The notes: a model not told the origin generated them from the letters alone. A stretch of 64,000 nt of DNA from Flavobacterium magnum (GCF_003055625.1 NZ_CP028811.1:2604001-2668000), one strand, 5' to 3'. Positions 26,404-36,165 are shown, numbered from the stretch's first letter. Numbers and translations: made by a program.

Positions 26404-27294
26404 ATGGAAAATCAAAGAAGTAATTCATCCTTAAAGGCAGTTGTTGTCGTTTTAGCCCTGTTGTTATTGGGTAGTCTCGCTTATATTTTTAAGATGACAA
26501 CCGATGCGAGGAAACTTGAAACTGAGGTCACCACGGTGAAGTCAGAAAAAGACAATCTGCTGGATTCACTTGCGATTGTGAAAAACACCTACGAACAGGC
26601 CATCAAGGATAAAACAGAGGTTTCTGACGAACTGATAGCCGAGCGCGAAAAAGTCGTAAACCTGATTGCCGACCTGCAAAAATCCAAAGGTGACGCGGCA
26701 TCGTTGCGCAAGTACCGCGATCAGTACAATACGCTTCAGGCCAACATGAAAAAGCTGGTTGCCGAGAATGAGGAATTGAAAAAGCAAAACGAAACGCTTA
26801 CCGTACAAAGAGACAGCACAGTCGTCGCACTTGGACAGCAGAAGAAGTTCAATGACACCTTGGTCGTCCAAAATGAGAATCTCGCGAAAACCGTCGAAAA
26901 AGGGTCTAAGCTCGTTGTAATGAACCTTCGTACGCAGGCCATTAAACAAAGAAGCTCAGGAAAACAAATTGAAACAGAGCGTGCGAGTCGCGCAGACAAA
27001 CTTAAAGTGTGCTTCGCCGTTGCGGCTAACGCCATCGCGAAATCAGGCGATAAAACGTATTATGTTCAGATTATTGACAGCAAGAACAATGTGATTGGCG
27101 ATAAGAAAACCGAAACCTTCGGGGACATGACGCTGACTTACAGTTTTACCACCGTAGTGCCTTACAACAACCAGGCGGTCGATGTGTGTGAATACCTTGA
27201 CGGCAACGGTAAGGATTTTGCCAAAGGAAGTTATTTCGTAAATATCTTTGACAAAGGCGAATTGGTATCAAAAACAAGCTTTACGCTCAAATAA
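26404..27294 (+). CDS. Membrane-anchored coiled-coil protein, unknown function
   Basis: A 296-aa protein. One N-terminal helix (AVVVVLALLLLGSLAYIF) anchors it. Residues about 40-175 are a long charged coiled coil, rich in Glu, Lys and Leu heptads (KKLVAENEELKKQNETL). The C-terminal about 100 residues form a beta-rich globular domain (KTYYVQIIDSKNNVIGDKK, SYFVNIFDKGELV). Similar Flavobacteriia proteins are often labelled chromosome segregation or SMC proteins because of the coil; I see no ATPase motif to support that. It is probably periplasmic and envelope-related. Confidence 0.8.
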   Translation: MENQRSNSSLKAVVVVLALLLLGSLAYIFKMTTDARKLETEVTTVKSEKDNLLDSLAIVKNTYEQAIKDKTEVSDELIAEREKVVNLIADLQKSKGDAASLRKYRDQYNTLQANMKKLVAENEELKKQNETLTVQRDSTVVALGQQKKFNDTLVVQNENLAKTVEKGSKLVVMNLRTQAIKQRSSGKQIETERASRADKLKVCFAVAANAIAKSGDKTYYVQIIDSKNNVIGDKKTETFGDMTLTYSFTTVVPYNNQAVDVCEYLDGNGKDFAKGSYFVNIFDKGELVSKTSFTLK

Positions 27295-27323
27295 ATTTTC
27301 CGTTAATTATTGATTCAAATCAG

Positions 27324-27349
27324 AAAGAGCCTTAACGGGCTCTTTTTTT
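27324..27349. terminator. Bidirectional terminator between the coiled-coil gene and hutI
   Basis: AAAGAGCC, loop TTAAC-like, and GGGCTCTTT followed by T residues form a strong stem. It ends the plus-strand gene and overlaps the 3' end of hutI on the other strand. Confidence 0.8.
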
Positions 27350-28586
27350 ATGACAGTAATTCACCCTGAATCAGTACATCTTCAATCAAATTGCTCCCGA
27401 AGGCATATGGCAATTGATAATACGTAGATATCGGTTTGGTGATGATCAGGCTGGCAGTTTTCCCCCTGGTGATGCTGCCATGCGTCTGTGCGAGTCCCAT
27501 CGCGTAAGCACCGTTGATTGTCGCGGCATTGATCGCCTCTTCGGGTGTCATCTTCATTTTGATGCAGGCAGTCGCCACCACGAGGTTCATGTTACCGGAA
27601 GGGGTTGTCCCCGGATTGAAATCAGTTGCAAGCGCAAGCGGAAGTCCGGCTGCAATCATTTTCCGAGCAGGCGTGTATGGAATGCTGATAAAGAAAGAGC
27701 AGGAGGGAAGCGCAACCGGCATGGTTTCAGATCCTTTAAGTACTTCAATATCCTCATCGGTGACGATTTCGAGATGATCCACCGAAAGCGCGCCGTGCTT
27801 TACGCAGGCAGCAATCCCGCTGATGGCCGTAAATTGATTCACATGGATTTTGGCCGGGAGTCCGTATTTCTTTCCGGCGCTCATGATCCGCTCGGCTTCT
27901 TCGACAGAAAAGTAACCGGTTTCGAGAAACGCATCGATGTAATCGGCGAGGTTTTCTTTTACGATTGCAGGGAGCATTTCGTCAATAATCAGATCAATAT
28001 AAGCAGTATGGTCGCTTTTAAATTCGGCTGGAAAGGCGTGCGCCCCAAGGAATGTTGCTTTAATGGCAACGGGAAAATTGTCTTTCAGCCTTTTTATAAC
28101 CCTAAGCATCTTCAATTCCCCTTCCGTTGTAAGTCCGTAGCCCGACTTGATCTCAATGGCGCCGGTGCCCTGACGCATCACTTCTTCAAGCCTCAAAACC
28201 GATTGTTCATAAATATCATCTTCGGGCGTTTCGTTGAGTATTTTAGCCGAATTCAGGATGCCGCCACCGCGCTTAGCAATCTCCTCGTAGGTTAAGCCGT
28301 TGATACGATCCACGAATTCCCGGACGCGGTTTCCCGCATACACCAGGTGGGTATGGCTGTCGCACCACGTTGGCAACACCACGCGGCCGCTGCAGTCGAT
28401 TTTCTTCAGCATCCCAAAATCCGGAATATCTTCCATCAATCCGAAATCCTTAATGAGCCCATGTTCAATGAGTAGCCAGGCATTTTCCAATAGCGGCAAA
28501 TGTGCCATTTCGGCGCCGGAAACCTTGTCGATGTGGGTGTCCCGAACCTGTAATAACTGGCTGATATTGTTAAGCAGGGTTTGCAT
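27348..28586 (-). CDS. hutI: Imidazolonepropionase
   Basis: About 412 aa from ATG 28586; the open frame extends twelve codons further, but MQTLLNNISQLLQVRD is the natural start. It is a metal-dependent amidohydrolase that opens imidazolone-5-propionate to formimino-glutamate in histidine breakdown. Family motifs present are CDSHTHLVYAGNR (metal histidines), IEIKSGYGL, HVNQFT and ATDFNPGTTPSGNM. The presumptive next enzyme (HutG-like) is encoded at 25226. Confidence 0.93.
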   Translation of the reverse strand: MQTLLNNISQLLQVRDTHIDKVSGAEMAHLPLLENAWLLIEHGLIKDFGLMEDIPDFGMLKKIDCSGRVVLPTWCDSHTHLVYAGNRVREFVDRINGLTYEEIAKRGGGILNSAKILNETPEDDIYEQSVLRLEEVMRQGTGAIEIKSGYGLTTEGELKMLRVIKRLKDNFPVAIKATFLGAHAFPAEFKSDHTAYIDLIIDEMLPAIVKENLADYIDAFLETGYFSVEEAERIMSAGKKYGLPAKIHVNQFTAISGIAACVKHGALSVDHLEIVTDEDIEVLKGSETMPVALPSCSFFISIPYTPARKMIAAGLPLALATDFNPGTTPSGNMNLVVATACIKMKMTPEEAINAATINGAYAMGLAQTHGSITRGKTASLIITKPISTYYQLPYAFGSNLIEDVLIQGELLS

Positions 28587-28654
28587 AATTGAATTTTCGG
28601 TAAATGTAAATTGGAAATTCAAAAACTCCTATCTTTATGTAAAATTTATCGCCG

Positions 28655-29737
28655 TTGAAACGAATCAAGTACAGTAAGGTCAGGAAAGTCCAGCAAAATT
28701 TTTACGAATACACAGGCAGTTATAAGTCGGACCCAGTCGAAATGCAACTTTTTGTATACGACGAAGAGGGCTTTGAAGAATATAAGAATGTTACGATAGA
28801 CCGCCTTCGCAAGGAATGCGAAGACCCTCAGCAGCAGCACGATGTCAAATGGCTGAACATCCATGGGCTGCATGATACGGAATTGATCCGTGAGATTGGT
28901 GACGTATTGCAGATCGAACCCTTTATGATCAGCGATGTCCTCAATGTGCTTCGCCGCGCTAAGATTGAGGAATATGACGACATGCTGTTTTTTAGCATTA
29001 AATCGATACTGGAGGAACAGGACGCTAAAAGTATTAGAATTGAGCAGGTTAGTTTTTTTCTTACGGATAACCTGATCGTTTCTTTCCAGGAACGGAAAAG
29101 CGATTTCTTTGCGCACATCCGTGAGCGCATCCGCACAGGCGGCGGTATTGTCAGGAAGAAGAAAAATGATTATTTGCTGTACCTGATGCTGGACGCAATC
29201 ATTGAAAATTTCTTCATTACGATTGAAAATTACGAATTCGATATTGAAAAGCTGCTCATCGAAGCGCAAAAGTCACACCGCGCTGAATTCCTTGGTATGA
29301 TTGAGCACCAGCGCGAAAACCTGAATTACCTCAAACGCGCAATCCTGCCGCTACGCGACGCGCTGTACACGTTAAAGAGCATAAAGGACGATGACGAGTT
29401 TGATGGGATCGAGAAGTCCAATTATACGTTTTTCGCGCGATTACATCAGAAAACACTCGAAATTCTCGAACAGATCGAATACGACATGAATAACCTCGAA
29501 AGCGCTTCGAACATTTTTTATTCCTCGCAGGCACAGAAGATGAACCAGATCATGAAGACGCTCACTATTTTCTCCGTGATTTTTATGCCATTGACTTTTA
29601 TTGTGGGCGTGTATGGGATGAATTTCGAAAACATGCCGGAGCTGAAGACAAAAAACGGCTATTTCATTGTTCTGGGTGTGATGTTCGTGACAGTGGTTTT
29701 TATGGTGTACTATTTCCGGCGTAAAAAGTGGTTTTGA
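28655..29737 (+). CDS. corA: Magnesium/cobalt transporter CorA
   Basis: A 360-aa CorA. A long cytoplasmic acidic and helical domain is followed by two C-terminal membrane helices, with the signature YGMNFENMPE in the loop near residue 323 and a basic tail (YYFRRKKWF). It forms a pentameric Mg2+ channel in the inner membrane. The start is a TTG at 28655: no ATG fits, and TATCTTTA about 20 bp upstream is a plausible -7 box. Confidence 0.92.
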   Translation: MKRIKYSKVRKVQQNFYEYTGSYKSDPVEMQLFVYDEEGFEEYKNVTIDRLRKECEDPQQQHDVKWLNIHGLHDTELIREIGDVLQIEPFMISDVLNVLRRAKIEEYDDMLFFSIKSILEEQDAKSIRIEQVSFFLTDNLIVSFQERKSDFFAHIRERIRTGGGIVRKKKNDYLLYLMLDAIIENFFITIENYEFDIEKLLIEAQKSHRAEFLGMIEHQRENLNYLKRAILPLRDALYTLKSIKDDDEFDGIEKSNYTFFARLHQKTLEILEQIEYDMNNLESASNIFYSSQAQKMNQIMKTLTIFSVIFMPLTFIVGVYGMNFENMPELKTKNGYFIVLGVMFVTVVFMVYYFRRKKWF

Positions 29738-29774
29738 TTATCGGATTGACCCGATAAAATACGTGCTTTATGAG

Positions 29775-29808
29775 CAAAAAAAAGCTGCCGCAGACCGCGA
29801 CAGCTTTA
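29775..29808. terminator. Terminator of fumC (and corA)
   Basis: AAAGCTG (29781-29787) and CAGCTTT (29801-29807) pair around a GC-rich inner stem. On the minus strand a run of T follows. It lies between two convergent genes. Confidence 0.75.
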
Positions 29809-29828
29809 TATGTCCATTGCATTTGCGA

Positions 29829-31226
29829 TTATTTCAGGCTACCCACCATGTCTTCGGGTTTGACCCAGGCATCAAAATCTTCAGCAGAAACATAACCCAA
29901 ACGCACCGCTTCATCTTTTAAAGTTGTACCGTTTTTATGTGCGGTTTGTGCAATTTCAGCCGCTTTATAATATCCGATTTTGGTATTTAAAGCTGTAACA
30001 AGCATCAGCGAATTGTCTACCAGTTCTTTGATGCGCGTATAATTCGGTTCGATTCCCTGGGCGCAATGCGCATCGAATGACACGCAGGCATCTCCTAAAA
30101 GCCTGGCCGACTGCAGGAAATTTGCCGCCATGACCGGTTTGAAAACATTCAGTTCATAATGGCCTTGCATACCACCGACCGAAATCGCCACGTCATTGCC
30201 CATTACCTGTGCGCAGACCATGGTAAGAGCCTCACATTGCGTGGGGTTTACTTTTCCGGGCATGATAGACGAGCCGGGTTCATTTTCAGGAATCAGTATT
30301 TCGCCGATGCCCGAACGTGGCCCTGAAGCCAGCATCCGTACATCATTCGCTATCTTATTGAGTGACACTGCGAGTTGTTTCAGTGCGCCATGTGCTTCCA
30401 CAATGGCATCATGTGAAGCCAATGCCTCGAACTTATTCGGCGCTGTAACAAAAGGATGTCCGGTGAATTCAGCGATGTACTGCGCGACTTTCACGTCGTA
30501 ACCTTCAGGCGTGTTGAGCCCTGTACCCACGGCGGTGCCTCCTAAAGCGAGTTCTGACAAGTGGGAAAGCGTATTCTTTAGCGCTTTCAGTCCGTAGCCC
30601 AGCTGCGCAGCATAACCTGAAATTTCCTGGCCGAGGGTAAGCGGTGTGGCATCCATGAGGTGGGTGCGTCCAATTTTAACGACATTCATGAACTCTTTCG
30701 CCTTAGCATCCAATGTGGCTTTGAGTTTCTCTACACCCGGGATCGTGATTTCGACTGCGGCCTTATACGCTGCGATGTGCATGCCGGTAGGGAAGGTGTC
30801 GTTTGACGACTGCGATTTGTTGACGTCGTCATTGGCTTTTACGACCGCTTCGCCTTCACCAATCCTAAAACCCGCCAAAACTTGCGCGCGGTTCGCAATG
30901 ACCTCGTTCACGTTCATGTTGCTTTGCGTCCCGGAACCGGTTTGCCAGATTACAAGCGGAAACTGGTCATCGAGTTTGCCTTCAAGGATTTCATCACAAA
31001 CCTGTCCGATGGCGTCGCGCTTTTCTTTTGACAGGACCCCGAGATCGTGATTTGCGTAAGCTGCAGCTTTTTTGAGGTAGGCGAATCCGCGAACGATCTC
31101 GAGAGGCATTGACGCTGAAGCGCCGATCTTGAAATTATTCCTGGAACGTTCGGTTTGCGCGCCCCAGTATTTATCGGCAGGCACTTTAACCTCACCCATA
31201 GTGTCTTTCTCTATTCTGTAGTCCAT
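29829..31226 (-). CDS. fumC: Fumarate hydratase, class II
   Basis: About 465 aa from the ATG at 31226 ([16 protein letters not shown]), the usual FumC start; the frame is open eight codons further. It interconverts fumarate and malate in the TCA cycle as a cytoplasmic tetramer without an iron-sulfur cluster. Signatures are [24 protein letters not shown] and the fumarase/aspartase loop [11 protein letters not shown] near residue 322. It appears monocistronic, with a terminator behind it and a dispersed hairpin repeat in front. Confidence 0.96.
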   Translation of the reverse strand: MDYRIEKDTMGEVKVPADKYWGAQTERSRNNFKIGASASMPLEIVRGFAYLKKAAAYANHDLGVLSKEKRDAIGQVCDEILEGKLDDQFPLVIWQTGSGTQSNMNVNEVIANRAQVLAGFRIGEGEAVVKANDDVNKSQSSNDTFPTGMHIAAYKAAVEITIPGVEKLKATLDAKAKEFMNVVKIGRTHLMDATPLTLGQEISGYAAQLGYGLKALKNTLSHLSELALGGTAVGTGLNTPEGYDVKVAQYIAEFTGHPFVTAPNKFEALASHDAIVEAHGALKQLAVSLNKIANDVRMLASGPRSGIGEILIPENEPGSSIMPGKVNPTQCEALTMVCAQVMGNDVAISVGGMQGHYELNVFKPVMAANFLQSARLLGDACVSFDAHCAQGIEPNYTRIKELVDNSLMLVTALNTKIGYYKAAEIAQTAHKNGTTLKDEAVRLGYVSAEDFDAWVKPEDMVGSLK

Positions 31227-31290
31227 TTTATATAAATTACAATGTTGCAAAATTTCGGAGCTCAGGGTTTCCCGTTGCGCCGGAAGCCTA

Positions 31291-31400
31291 GCCCTGATGG
31301 AAGCGGCATCCTTTTTTAGCGGTTGGCGGTACTTCTTTCTACAGCCGATTCGCGATTACCGCTAAAAAAGATACAGCGGACAGCAGGAAAAAGCTCCTGA
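31291..31400 (-). repeat. Dispersed hairpin element, copy A (upstream of fumC)
   Basis: Written on the plus strand: an arm GATGGAAGCGGCATCC, a perfect 12-bp inverted repeat TTTTTTAGCGGT (31312-31323) / ACCGCTAAAAAA (31358-31369), then an arm GATACAGCGGACAGCAGG. The arms recur in the same order around a different hairpin at 37706-37788. I recall similar sequences scattered between genes in many Flavobacterium genomes, usually read on the opposite strand. Strand '-' marks that orientation. No coding capacity. Confidence 0.65.
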
Positions 31401-31458
31401 AAAGCCTCGCCAAATTTAGCCATTAAAGCCGTTTTAAAAAAATATTTATCCTGTTTTA

Positions 31459-31489
31459 TTGGCGCGTAAACATTAATCATTTACCTTTG
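31459..31489 (+). promoter_or_regulatory. Promoter of the 55-aa membrane protein gene
   Basis: TTG (31459-31461), 20 bp, then TACCTTTG (31482-31489): a good match to the Bacteroidota consensus, 26 bp before the ATG at 31516. It supports this small gene as real. Confidence 0.6.
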
Positions 31490-31515
31490 GCATGAATTCA
31501 TAAATTCCGGAAAAC

Positions 31516-31683
31516 ATGTTTGAATTTCAACAGTATTTAGGCTTTTTAGCATTCTTAACCGTCCTGACAATCGGCTTCTGGCTGATGATGTTCCTGATCA
31601 GCTTTGTATTTTACTGGGTTGGCGGTGCATTGTATGAGATGGCAAAGGAAAAAAAGGCCGCTAAGAGATTGGGGCGCGCTTAA
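31516..31683 (+). CDS. 55-aa small membrane protein
   Basis: A short frame with one long hydrophobic stretch (FLAFLTVLTIGFWLMMFLISFVF, two turns longer than a single span) and a basic tail ending KKAAKRLGRA. It has its own promoter (TTG-N20-TACCTTTG) and a strong terminator 17 bp after the stop, so the unit is complete. I do not recognise a family. It is probably an inner-membrane peptide. Confidence 0.65.
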   Translation: MFEFQQYLGFLAFLTVLTIGFWLMMFLISFVFYWVGGALYEMAKEKKAAKRLGRA

Positions 31684-31699
31684 TGGCGTTTGTTTCAAT

Positions 31700-31729
31700 A
31701 AAAAAGGTCCGCATTGCGGACCTTTTTTT
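31700..31729. terminator. Bidirectional terminator
   Basis: AAAAAGGTCCGCA and TGCGGACCTTTTT pair perfectly with almost no loop and T runs on both strands. It separates the 55-aa gene (+) from the metalloprotease gene (-), whose stop is 13 bp away. Confidence 0.85.
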
Positions 31730-31741
31730 GTTGGTATCTAT

Positions 31742-33907
31742 TTATTTTCTGACCACCTTGAAAGAGGTCGAAGTCTGCGCAAACTGCAGTTTACAAACAT
31801 AAGTACCTGCGGCGTAAGACGACAAGTCCATTTTGGCATCAAATTGTTTGGCGCGGATCTCATCCAGCAATTTGCCGTCGAGGCTGTAAACGGCTATAGA
31901 TTGAATCTCATTTTTGGACTGGATGCTAAGGATGCCCGTAGTCGGGTTCGGGAAATAGGAGTAATCGATCAGACCATTTTCGGGCGTATTGAGATTCAGG
32001 CAGCTGAATGCACCCTGCCAGCCCGCGAGCGTGGTATTGGTATCGGCTTCAAACTGGAACGTCAATGCGCCGCTGGCATCGGTTGATTCAAACGGTCCCA
32101 CCACGTCAAATCCCGTAATCGAGGCCAGTACAGGTGATTCAACATTGGGCCCGTTGAAAATATACAGGTAGTCCCAGCCGTCTTCAATTGCAATGCTGTC
32201 GAACGTCACCTTAATTTTGTCGTTTGGATTGGTCGGAAACACTGTCCTGACCCAATCCTCGTAATTAGAATAATTGTTGTCGGGCCCGCCGGAATCGGTG
32301 AAAGGTTGTCCGGCGCAGAAGTCAGCTGCCGTCGTGAAATAGTAACATTTTGGTGCGGCCTCAAGTCCGGACGGACAGGTGCTTCTTACGCAAACCGTGT
32401 ACGAGGTGTTGGGTAGAAGACCGGTAATCATGTAAGGATTCGAAGTGATTGGCGTCCAGTTTACGGATTCATAGGGATAGGTGCTTAGCGCCATTTCCCA
32501 GCTTGAATTCGTCACATCGGCGTCAGTCCATGAGGCCATTGCAGCTGTGTAGCTGACGTTGGTTACCTCGAGATTATAAACCTGTGAAATGCAGGTATCG
32601 ATGCAGTCGCTGCTCAGACAGCCTGAATTGTTTACATTCTGAAGGATTCTTGCAGCAGGCTGCGGTCCGAAACCGTTGGCGAAGTTTATGCCGACGCCGT
32701 CAACGAGGTGGCAATAACTCATAATCGTACCGCCCACCTCCGGCAGCGGTACTTCGCCGACAGGACAATTGCCTTCTGCATAGGCCGGATTTGCCGTGGT
32801 GGCGCAGCCATCAATTGCGGTGAAATCGCCGTTCCAATAACAGCCGTGTGTGTGCGGCGATCCCAAAAGGTGGCCGAGCTCATGCGTGATCACCTCTATG
32901 GTCCAGGACATTACGGGTACGGTGTTGAAATCGAAATATACGTCGGAATAACTGTAATTATTGTCTGAGCACAAACCATCAATTACGGCGGCGACACCAC
33001 CGAGTCCGCTGTCAATGCCCACCAATTGCCCGACATCACCATTAAAAACCGGCCTTTGTGCGTGAAACTGCTGCAGGTATTGCCACGAAGCATCGCCCTG
33101 GTATGGGTCGGGTGTGGTCCATACATAAACTGATTTTATCGCCACGCTGATCCCATCGTTGTTATATAAAGTCTGGACATTGTTGAATGCTGAGGCCATC
33201 CAGACATTGGTTTGGGCCACGTCACTGCCGTTGGCCAGAAACATGTCATAGTCTATTTCAAAATATACGCTTACGCAGCGATTCGACAACGCAGACCTTT
33301 GTTGCGGCTCGCCGGAGTTCGCAGCAGACTTTTCGTCGACAGCACACGTAAAACTGTTGTCAATCTTAAGCTTTGCATCGGAATAGATGATATAATCCAA
33401 AGCGTTGCCCTTGATGTTGAGTCGGTTCACAACAAGATTGCGGAACTCACGGCCCGAAATGATACCGTTCATCTGGCCATTGAAAAAATTGAATGATACG
33501 AGGGAGTGGCTGTCGCCTTTGATGATGCCGCGATAAAAATGGCCCGTTTCAACCGGCTGCTTTACTTCCGGGGCGCCACTGGTGCGCAGCTCAAATCCTT
33601 CGGCGAGCACCTCTGCCTTATACAGTGAAAGTGTAATGATTTTGTTATTATACGGTACGTCGAGTGTAATATAATCTTTGTTTTCAGTAAATATCTTATT
33701 GGCAACCGACTGGTCCAAAGTGGCAATCACAGCATTGTCAACTGTTTTTTCGTATTCGTTGGAAACAGGATTCGGGTTGACCGTAAACGGTTGATAGTGC
33801 GTGAACGAAACGCGCTGCTTATCGAGTTCCAATATACGCTCAGCGACTTTTCCGGTTTGGGAAAAAACAGAAAAACCGGTCAACAGGAGGAGTAAAGTTT
33901 TTTTCAT
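31742..33907 (-). CDS. Secreted M12B (reprolysin-like) metalloprotease with Fn3, CUB-like and T9SS sorting domains
   Basis: A 721-aa exported protein. In order: signal peptide (KKTLLLLLTGFSVFS), a propeptide-like region to about residue 200, a zinc metalloprotease domain with HELGHLLGSPHTHGC near residue 340, a fibronectin type III-like domain (about 437-525), a CUB-like domain (about 530-640), and a C-terminal T9SS type A sorting domain beginning at DYSYFPNPTTG and ending FKVVRK. The HExxHxxGxxH zinc ligands are complete. It should cross the outer membrane by T9SS and digest external protein. Confidence 0.9.
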   Translation of the reverse strand: MKKTLLLLLTGFSVFSQTGKVAERILELDKQRVSFTHYQPFTVNPNPVSNEYEKTVDNAVIATLDQSVANKIFTENKDYITLDVPYNNKIITLSLYKAEVLAEGFELRTSGAPEVKQPVETGHFYRGIIKGDSHSLVSFNFFNGQMNGIISGREFRNLVVNRLNIKGNALDYIIYSDAKLKIDNSFTCAVDEKSAANSGEPQQRSALSNRCVSVYFEIDYDMFLANGSDVAQTNVWMASAFNNVQTLYNNDGISVAIKSVYVWTTPDPYQGDASWQYLQQFHAQRPVFNGDVGQLVGIDSGLGGVAAVIDGLCSDNNYSYSDVYFDFNTVPVMSWTIEVITHELGHLLGSPHTHGCYWNGDFTAIDGCATTANPAYAEGNCPVGEVPLPEVGGTIMSYCHLVDGVGINFANGFGPQPAARILQNVNNSGCLSSDCIDTCISQVYNLEVTNVSYTAAMASWTDADVTNSSWEMALSTYPYESVNWTPITSNPYMITGLLPNTSYTVCVRSTCPSGLEAAPKCYYFTTAADFCAGQPFTDSGGPDNNYSNYEDWVRTVFPTNPNDKIKVTFDSIAIEDGWDYLYIFNGPNVESPVLASITGFDVVGPFESTDASGALTFQFEADTNTTLAGWQGAFSCLNLNTPENGLIDYSYFPNPTTGILSIQSKNEIQSIAVYSLDGKLLDEIRAKQFDAKMDLSSYAAGTYVCKLQFAQTSTSFKVVRK

Positions 33908-33974
33908 ATTGATGATTTACGTGCCAAATGTATAAAATATTCAGATTACTAGGTAATTACGAGTATTCGCCTCT

Positions 33975-35267
33975 TTAAGATTCCGTACGGTTGGAAAAGT
34001 TGCTTGTGATGGGGGCGTTTTCCTCTGCATCGGAATGCATCTCATAAATCGCCAACCCGAAATACCGCACCGACGCGAAAATATGATCAAATATATCCGC
34101 CATAATGTATTCATAATTCTCGAAACGCTTGTCGCTAGAGAAGGTGTATATTTCCAGCGGGATGCCATGCGGTGTCGGCTGTAACTGGCGGCAGAGCAGG
34201 ATCATTTCCTTGTTGAGCCCTGGATAATGCTGCAGGTACTGTGTGACATATTTTCGGAAAAGGCCGAAATTGGTCATATTGCGTCCGTTGATCAGCAGTG
34301 ATTTGTCGACCTGGCGCGACGTATTGAATTTGTTGATGTCGGTCTGCCGCTGGTCGATGTATTGCGCAATGAGCTCTATCTTTTGAAGGTCGGCCAATTC
34401 CCCTGGATGTAAAAAACGGATACTCGATGCCTTGATCAGGATGTGCCGCTTGATGCGCCTGCCGTCTGAGCTGAGCATGCCGCGCCAGTTCCTGAAAGAA
34501 TCTGAAATCAGGCTGTACGTGGGGATTGTTGTGGTGGTTTTGTCAAAATTGCGCACTTTTACGGTGGCCAGGTTGATTTCGATTACATCGCCGTCTGCGC
34601 CAAATTTGTCCATCGTAATCCAGTCGCCGATGCGCACCATATCATTGACTGAAACCTGTATGCTCGCCACAAATCCCAAAATCGTATCGCGGAAAATCAG
34701 GATCACAATGGCAGAAATGGCCCCGAAAGTCCCCAGTAGTGTCTTAAAGGAGAGGTTGAATAACGAGAGGAAAATGGCCGTTATCCCGAAAGTCCACAGC
34801 ACAATCATAATCACCTGGATGTAACTGTCGATAGGCTTGTCACTGTATCTTGGGATCAGTTTTAGGTAATCGCGCAACGCGTTGAAGATGCTGCGGATAA
34901 TCCATAAGACGAGCAACACGATGTACATTTTGACCAGCTTACCGAAAATCGGTTCCCAGTAATCAAAATTTCTGAAGATGATCGGCACCGATTTATAAAC
35001 AAATAACAACGGGATCAGGTAAGCGATGTACTTTGCGGTTTTATTCGATACAAGCAGATCGTCAAAACGGGTTTTGGTGCGGCGCGCGACGACAATCATC
35101 AGGCGGACCAGTACAAAACGGAAACCGAAATAAATAGCATATGCCAGGAAATACAGTAGCAACAGGTCGAATAAAAGGCTCAGATAAGACGCGAATGTCT
35201 CATTGACATGCCACGATTTCAGCAACGTATATGCCCAGCCAAAAATATTTTCCATGACCTTATACAT
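33975..35267 (-). CDS. Mechanosensitive ion channel, MscS family (YbdG-like)
   Basis: A 430-aa protein with about five membrane helices in the first 200 residues, the last being the pore-lining TM3 region (FGAISAIVILIFRDTILGF). The MscS beta domain follows (GDVIEINLATVKVRNFD, TIPTYSLISDSFRNW). The large C-terminal cytoplasmic part resembles YbdG/MscM-type channels rather than minimal MscS. It opens under membrane tension to release solutes. It starts 3 bp after the DUF3817 stop, so the two form an operon. Confidence 0.9.
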   Translation of the reverse strand: MYKVMENIFGWAYTLLKSWHVNETFASYLSLLFDLLLLYFLAYAIYFGFRFVLVRLMIVVARRTKTRFDDLLVSNKTAKYIAYLIPLLFVYKSVPIIFRNFDYWEPIFGKLVKMYIVLLVLWIIRSIFNALRDYLKLIPRYSDKPIDSYIQVIMIVLWTFGITAIFLSLFNLSFKTLLGTFGAISAIVILIFRDTILGFVASIQVSVNDMVRIGDWITMDKFGADGDVIEINLATVKVRNFDKTTTTIPTYSLISDSFRNWRGMLSSDGRRIKRHILIKASSIRFLHPGELADLQKIELIAQYIDQRQTDINKFNTSRQVDKSLLINGRNMTNFGLFRKYVTQYLQHYPGLNKEMILLCRQLQPTPHGIPLEIYTFSSDKRFENYEYIMADIFDHIFASVRYFGLAIYEMHSDAEENAPITSNFSNRTES

Positions 35268-35270
35268 GGC

Positions 35271-35546
35271 CTAAAGGTATTTCTTGTCTATGTAAAAAGT
35301 GCCGAAAGGCAATAGTGAAGCGATCCCGATTATGACAAACTTCTTCATCGGCCATTCCAGTTCGATTTTAAGCATAATGGCGAGGATGATGTACGATATG
35401 AACAGTACACCGTGGGCCATGCCGATCGGGAATAGCAGGGTATGATACAATTCCGGGTTGTTGTTTTTAACGAAAAGCATGTTGGCGAACAGCACCAGAT
35501 AAGAAATCCCTTCAAGGATTGCGATGGCCTTAAATAATTTAAGCAT
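35271..35546 (-). CDS. DUF3817 family small membrane protein
   Basis: A 91-aa protein with three membrane helices. LFKAIAILEGISYLVLF and PIGMAHGVLFISYI are the family signature of DUF3817, an inner-membrane family of unknown function. It is first in a two-gene operon with the MscS channel. Confidence 0.88.
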   Translation of the reverse strand: MLKLFKAIAILEGISYLVLFANMLFVKNNNPELYHTLLFPIGMAHGVLFISYIILAIMLKIELEWPMKKFVIIGIASLLPFGTFYIDKKYL

Positions 35547-35643
35547 TTATTTGTATATTTAGGATGATGGCGCAAGCCGGGACAAAATTAAGTATTAAAC
35601 TTACATGAATGGATACAATTACCGTTAAGTTTCACAATAAGAT

Positions 35644-36165
35644 ATGAGCAAACGCGACCTTAAAAAATACCTGAACAGCCTGACCAAGGAACAGCTCGAA
35701 GCCCAGTTTGCAGAACTCTATGAGAAATTTCCCGAAGTCAAGACATACTACGATTTCGTGTTCAACCCCAGGGAAGAGAAACTGATCGCTGCTGCGAAAG
35801 CGAAAATCGGCAACGAGTATTTTCCGTTAAAATCGAAACGTGCCAAGCTTCGCCGCTCTGTGGCCCAGAAATACATCAAGCATTTCCTGGTTCTCGGTGT
35901 CGACGCGTCAGCAATTGCCGATGTGATGCTTTTCACGATAGAAACGGCGCAACGCTACTCAGCAAAACGCGAAATGAAATACGCCTCTTTTTACAAAAGC
36001 ATCCAGACCGCATACGAACAGGCGGTGAAACATGTGGCAGCCAACGGCATCCTGCCGCAATTCAGGGAAAGGCTGCTTGCGGTTGCTGCAGAGACAAGCC
36101 GGCAGCGGTGGGAAAACCGATATGAAATGGAAAGGCTGGCCGAGGCGATGGAGTTTATGGATTGA
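35644..36165 (+). CDS. DUF6155 family protein
   Basis: A 173-aa soluble helical protein. Its opening (MSKRDLKKYLNSLTKEQLE, then ELYEKFPEVKTYYDFVFNP) matches the DUF6155 family of Bacteroidota as I remember it. It is rich in basic and aromatic residues and has no signal peptide. The function is unknown. It is transcribed alone and divergent from the DUF3817 gene. Confidence 0.8.
   Translation: MSKRDLKKYLNSLTKEQLEAQFAELYEKFPEVKTYYDFVFNPREEKLIAAAKAKIGNEYFPLKSKRAKLRRSVAQKYIKHFLVLGVDASAIADVMLFTIETAQRYSAKREMKYASFYKSIQTAYEQAVKHVAANGILPQFRERLLAVAAETSRQRWENRYEMERLAEAMEFMD

Noticed and set aside
27414..28295. 293-codon plus-strand frame opposite hutI
   Set aside because: It is antisense to hutI, with a Cys/Arg/Gly-rich composition unlike any protein family I know. 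I treat it as a coding shadow.
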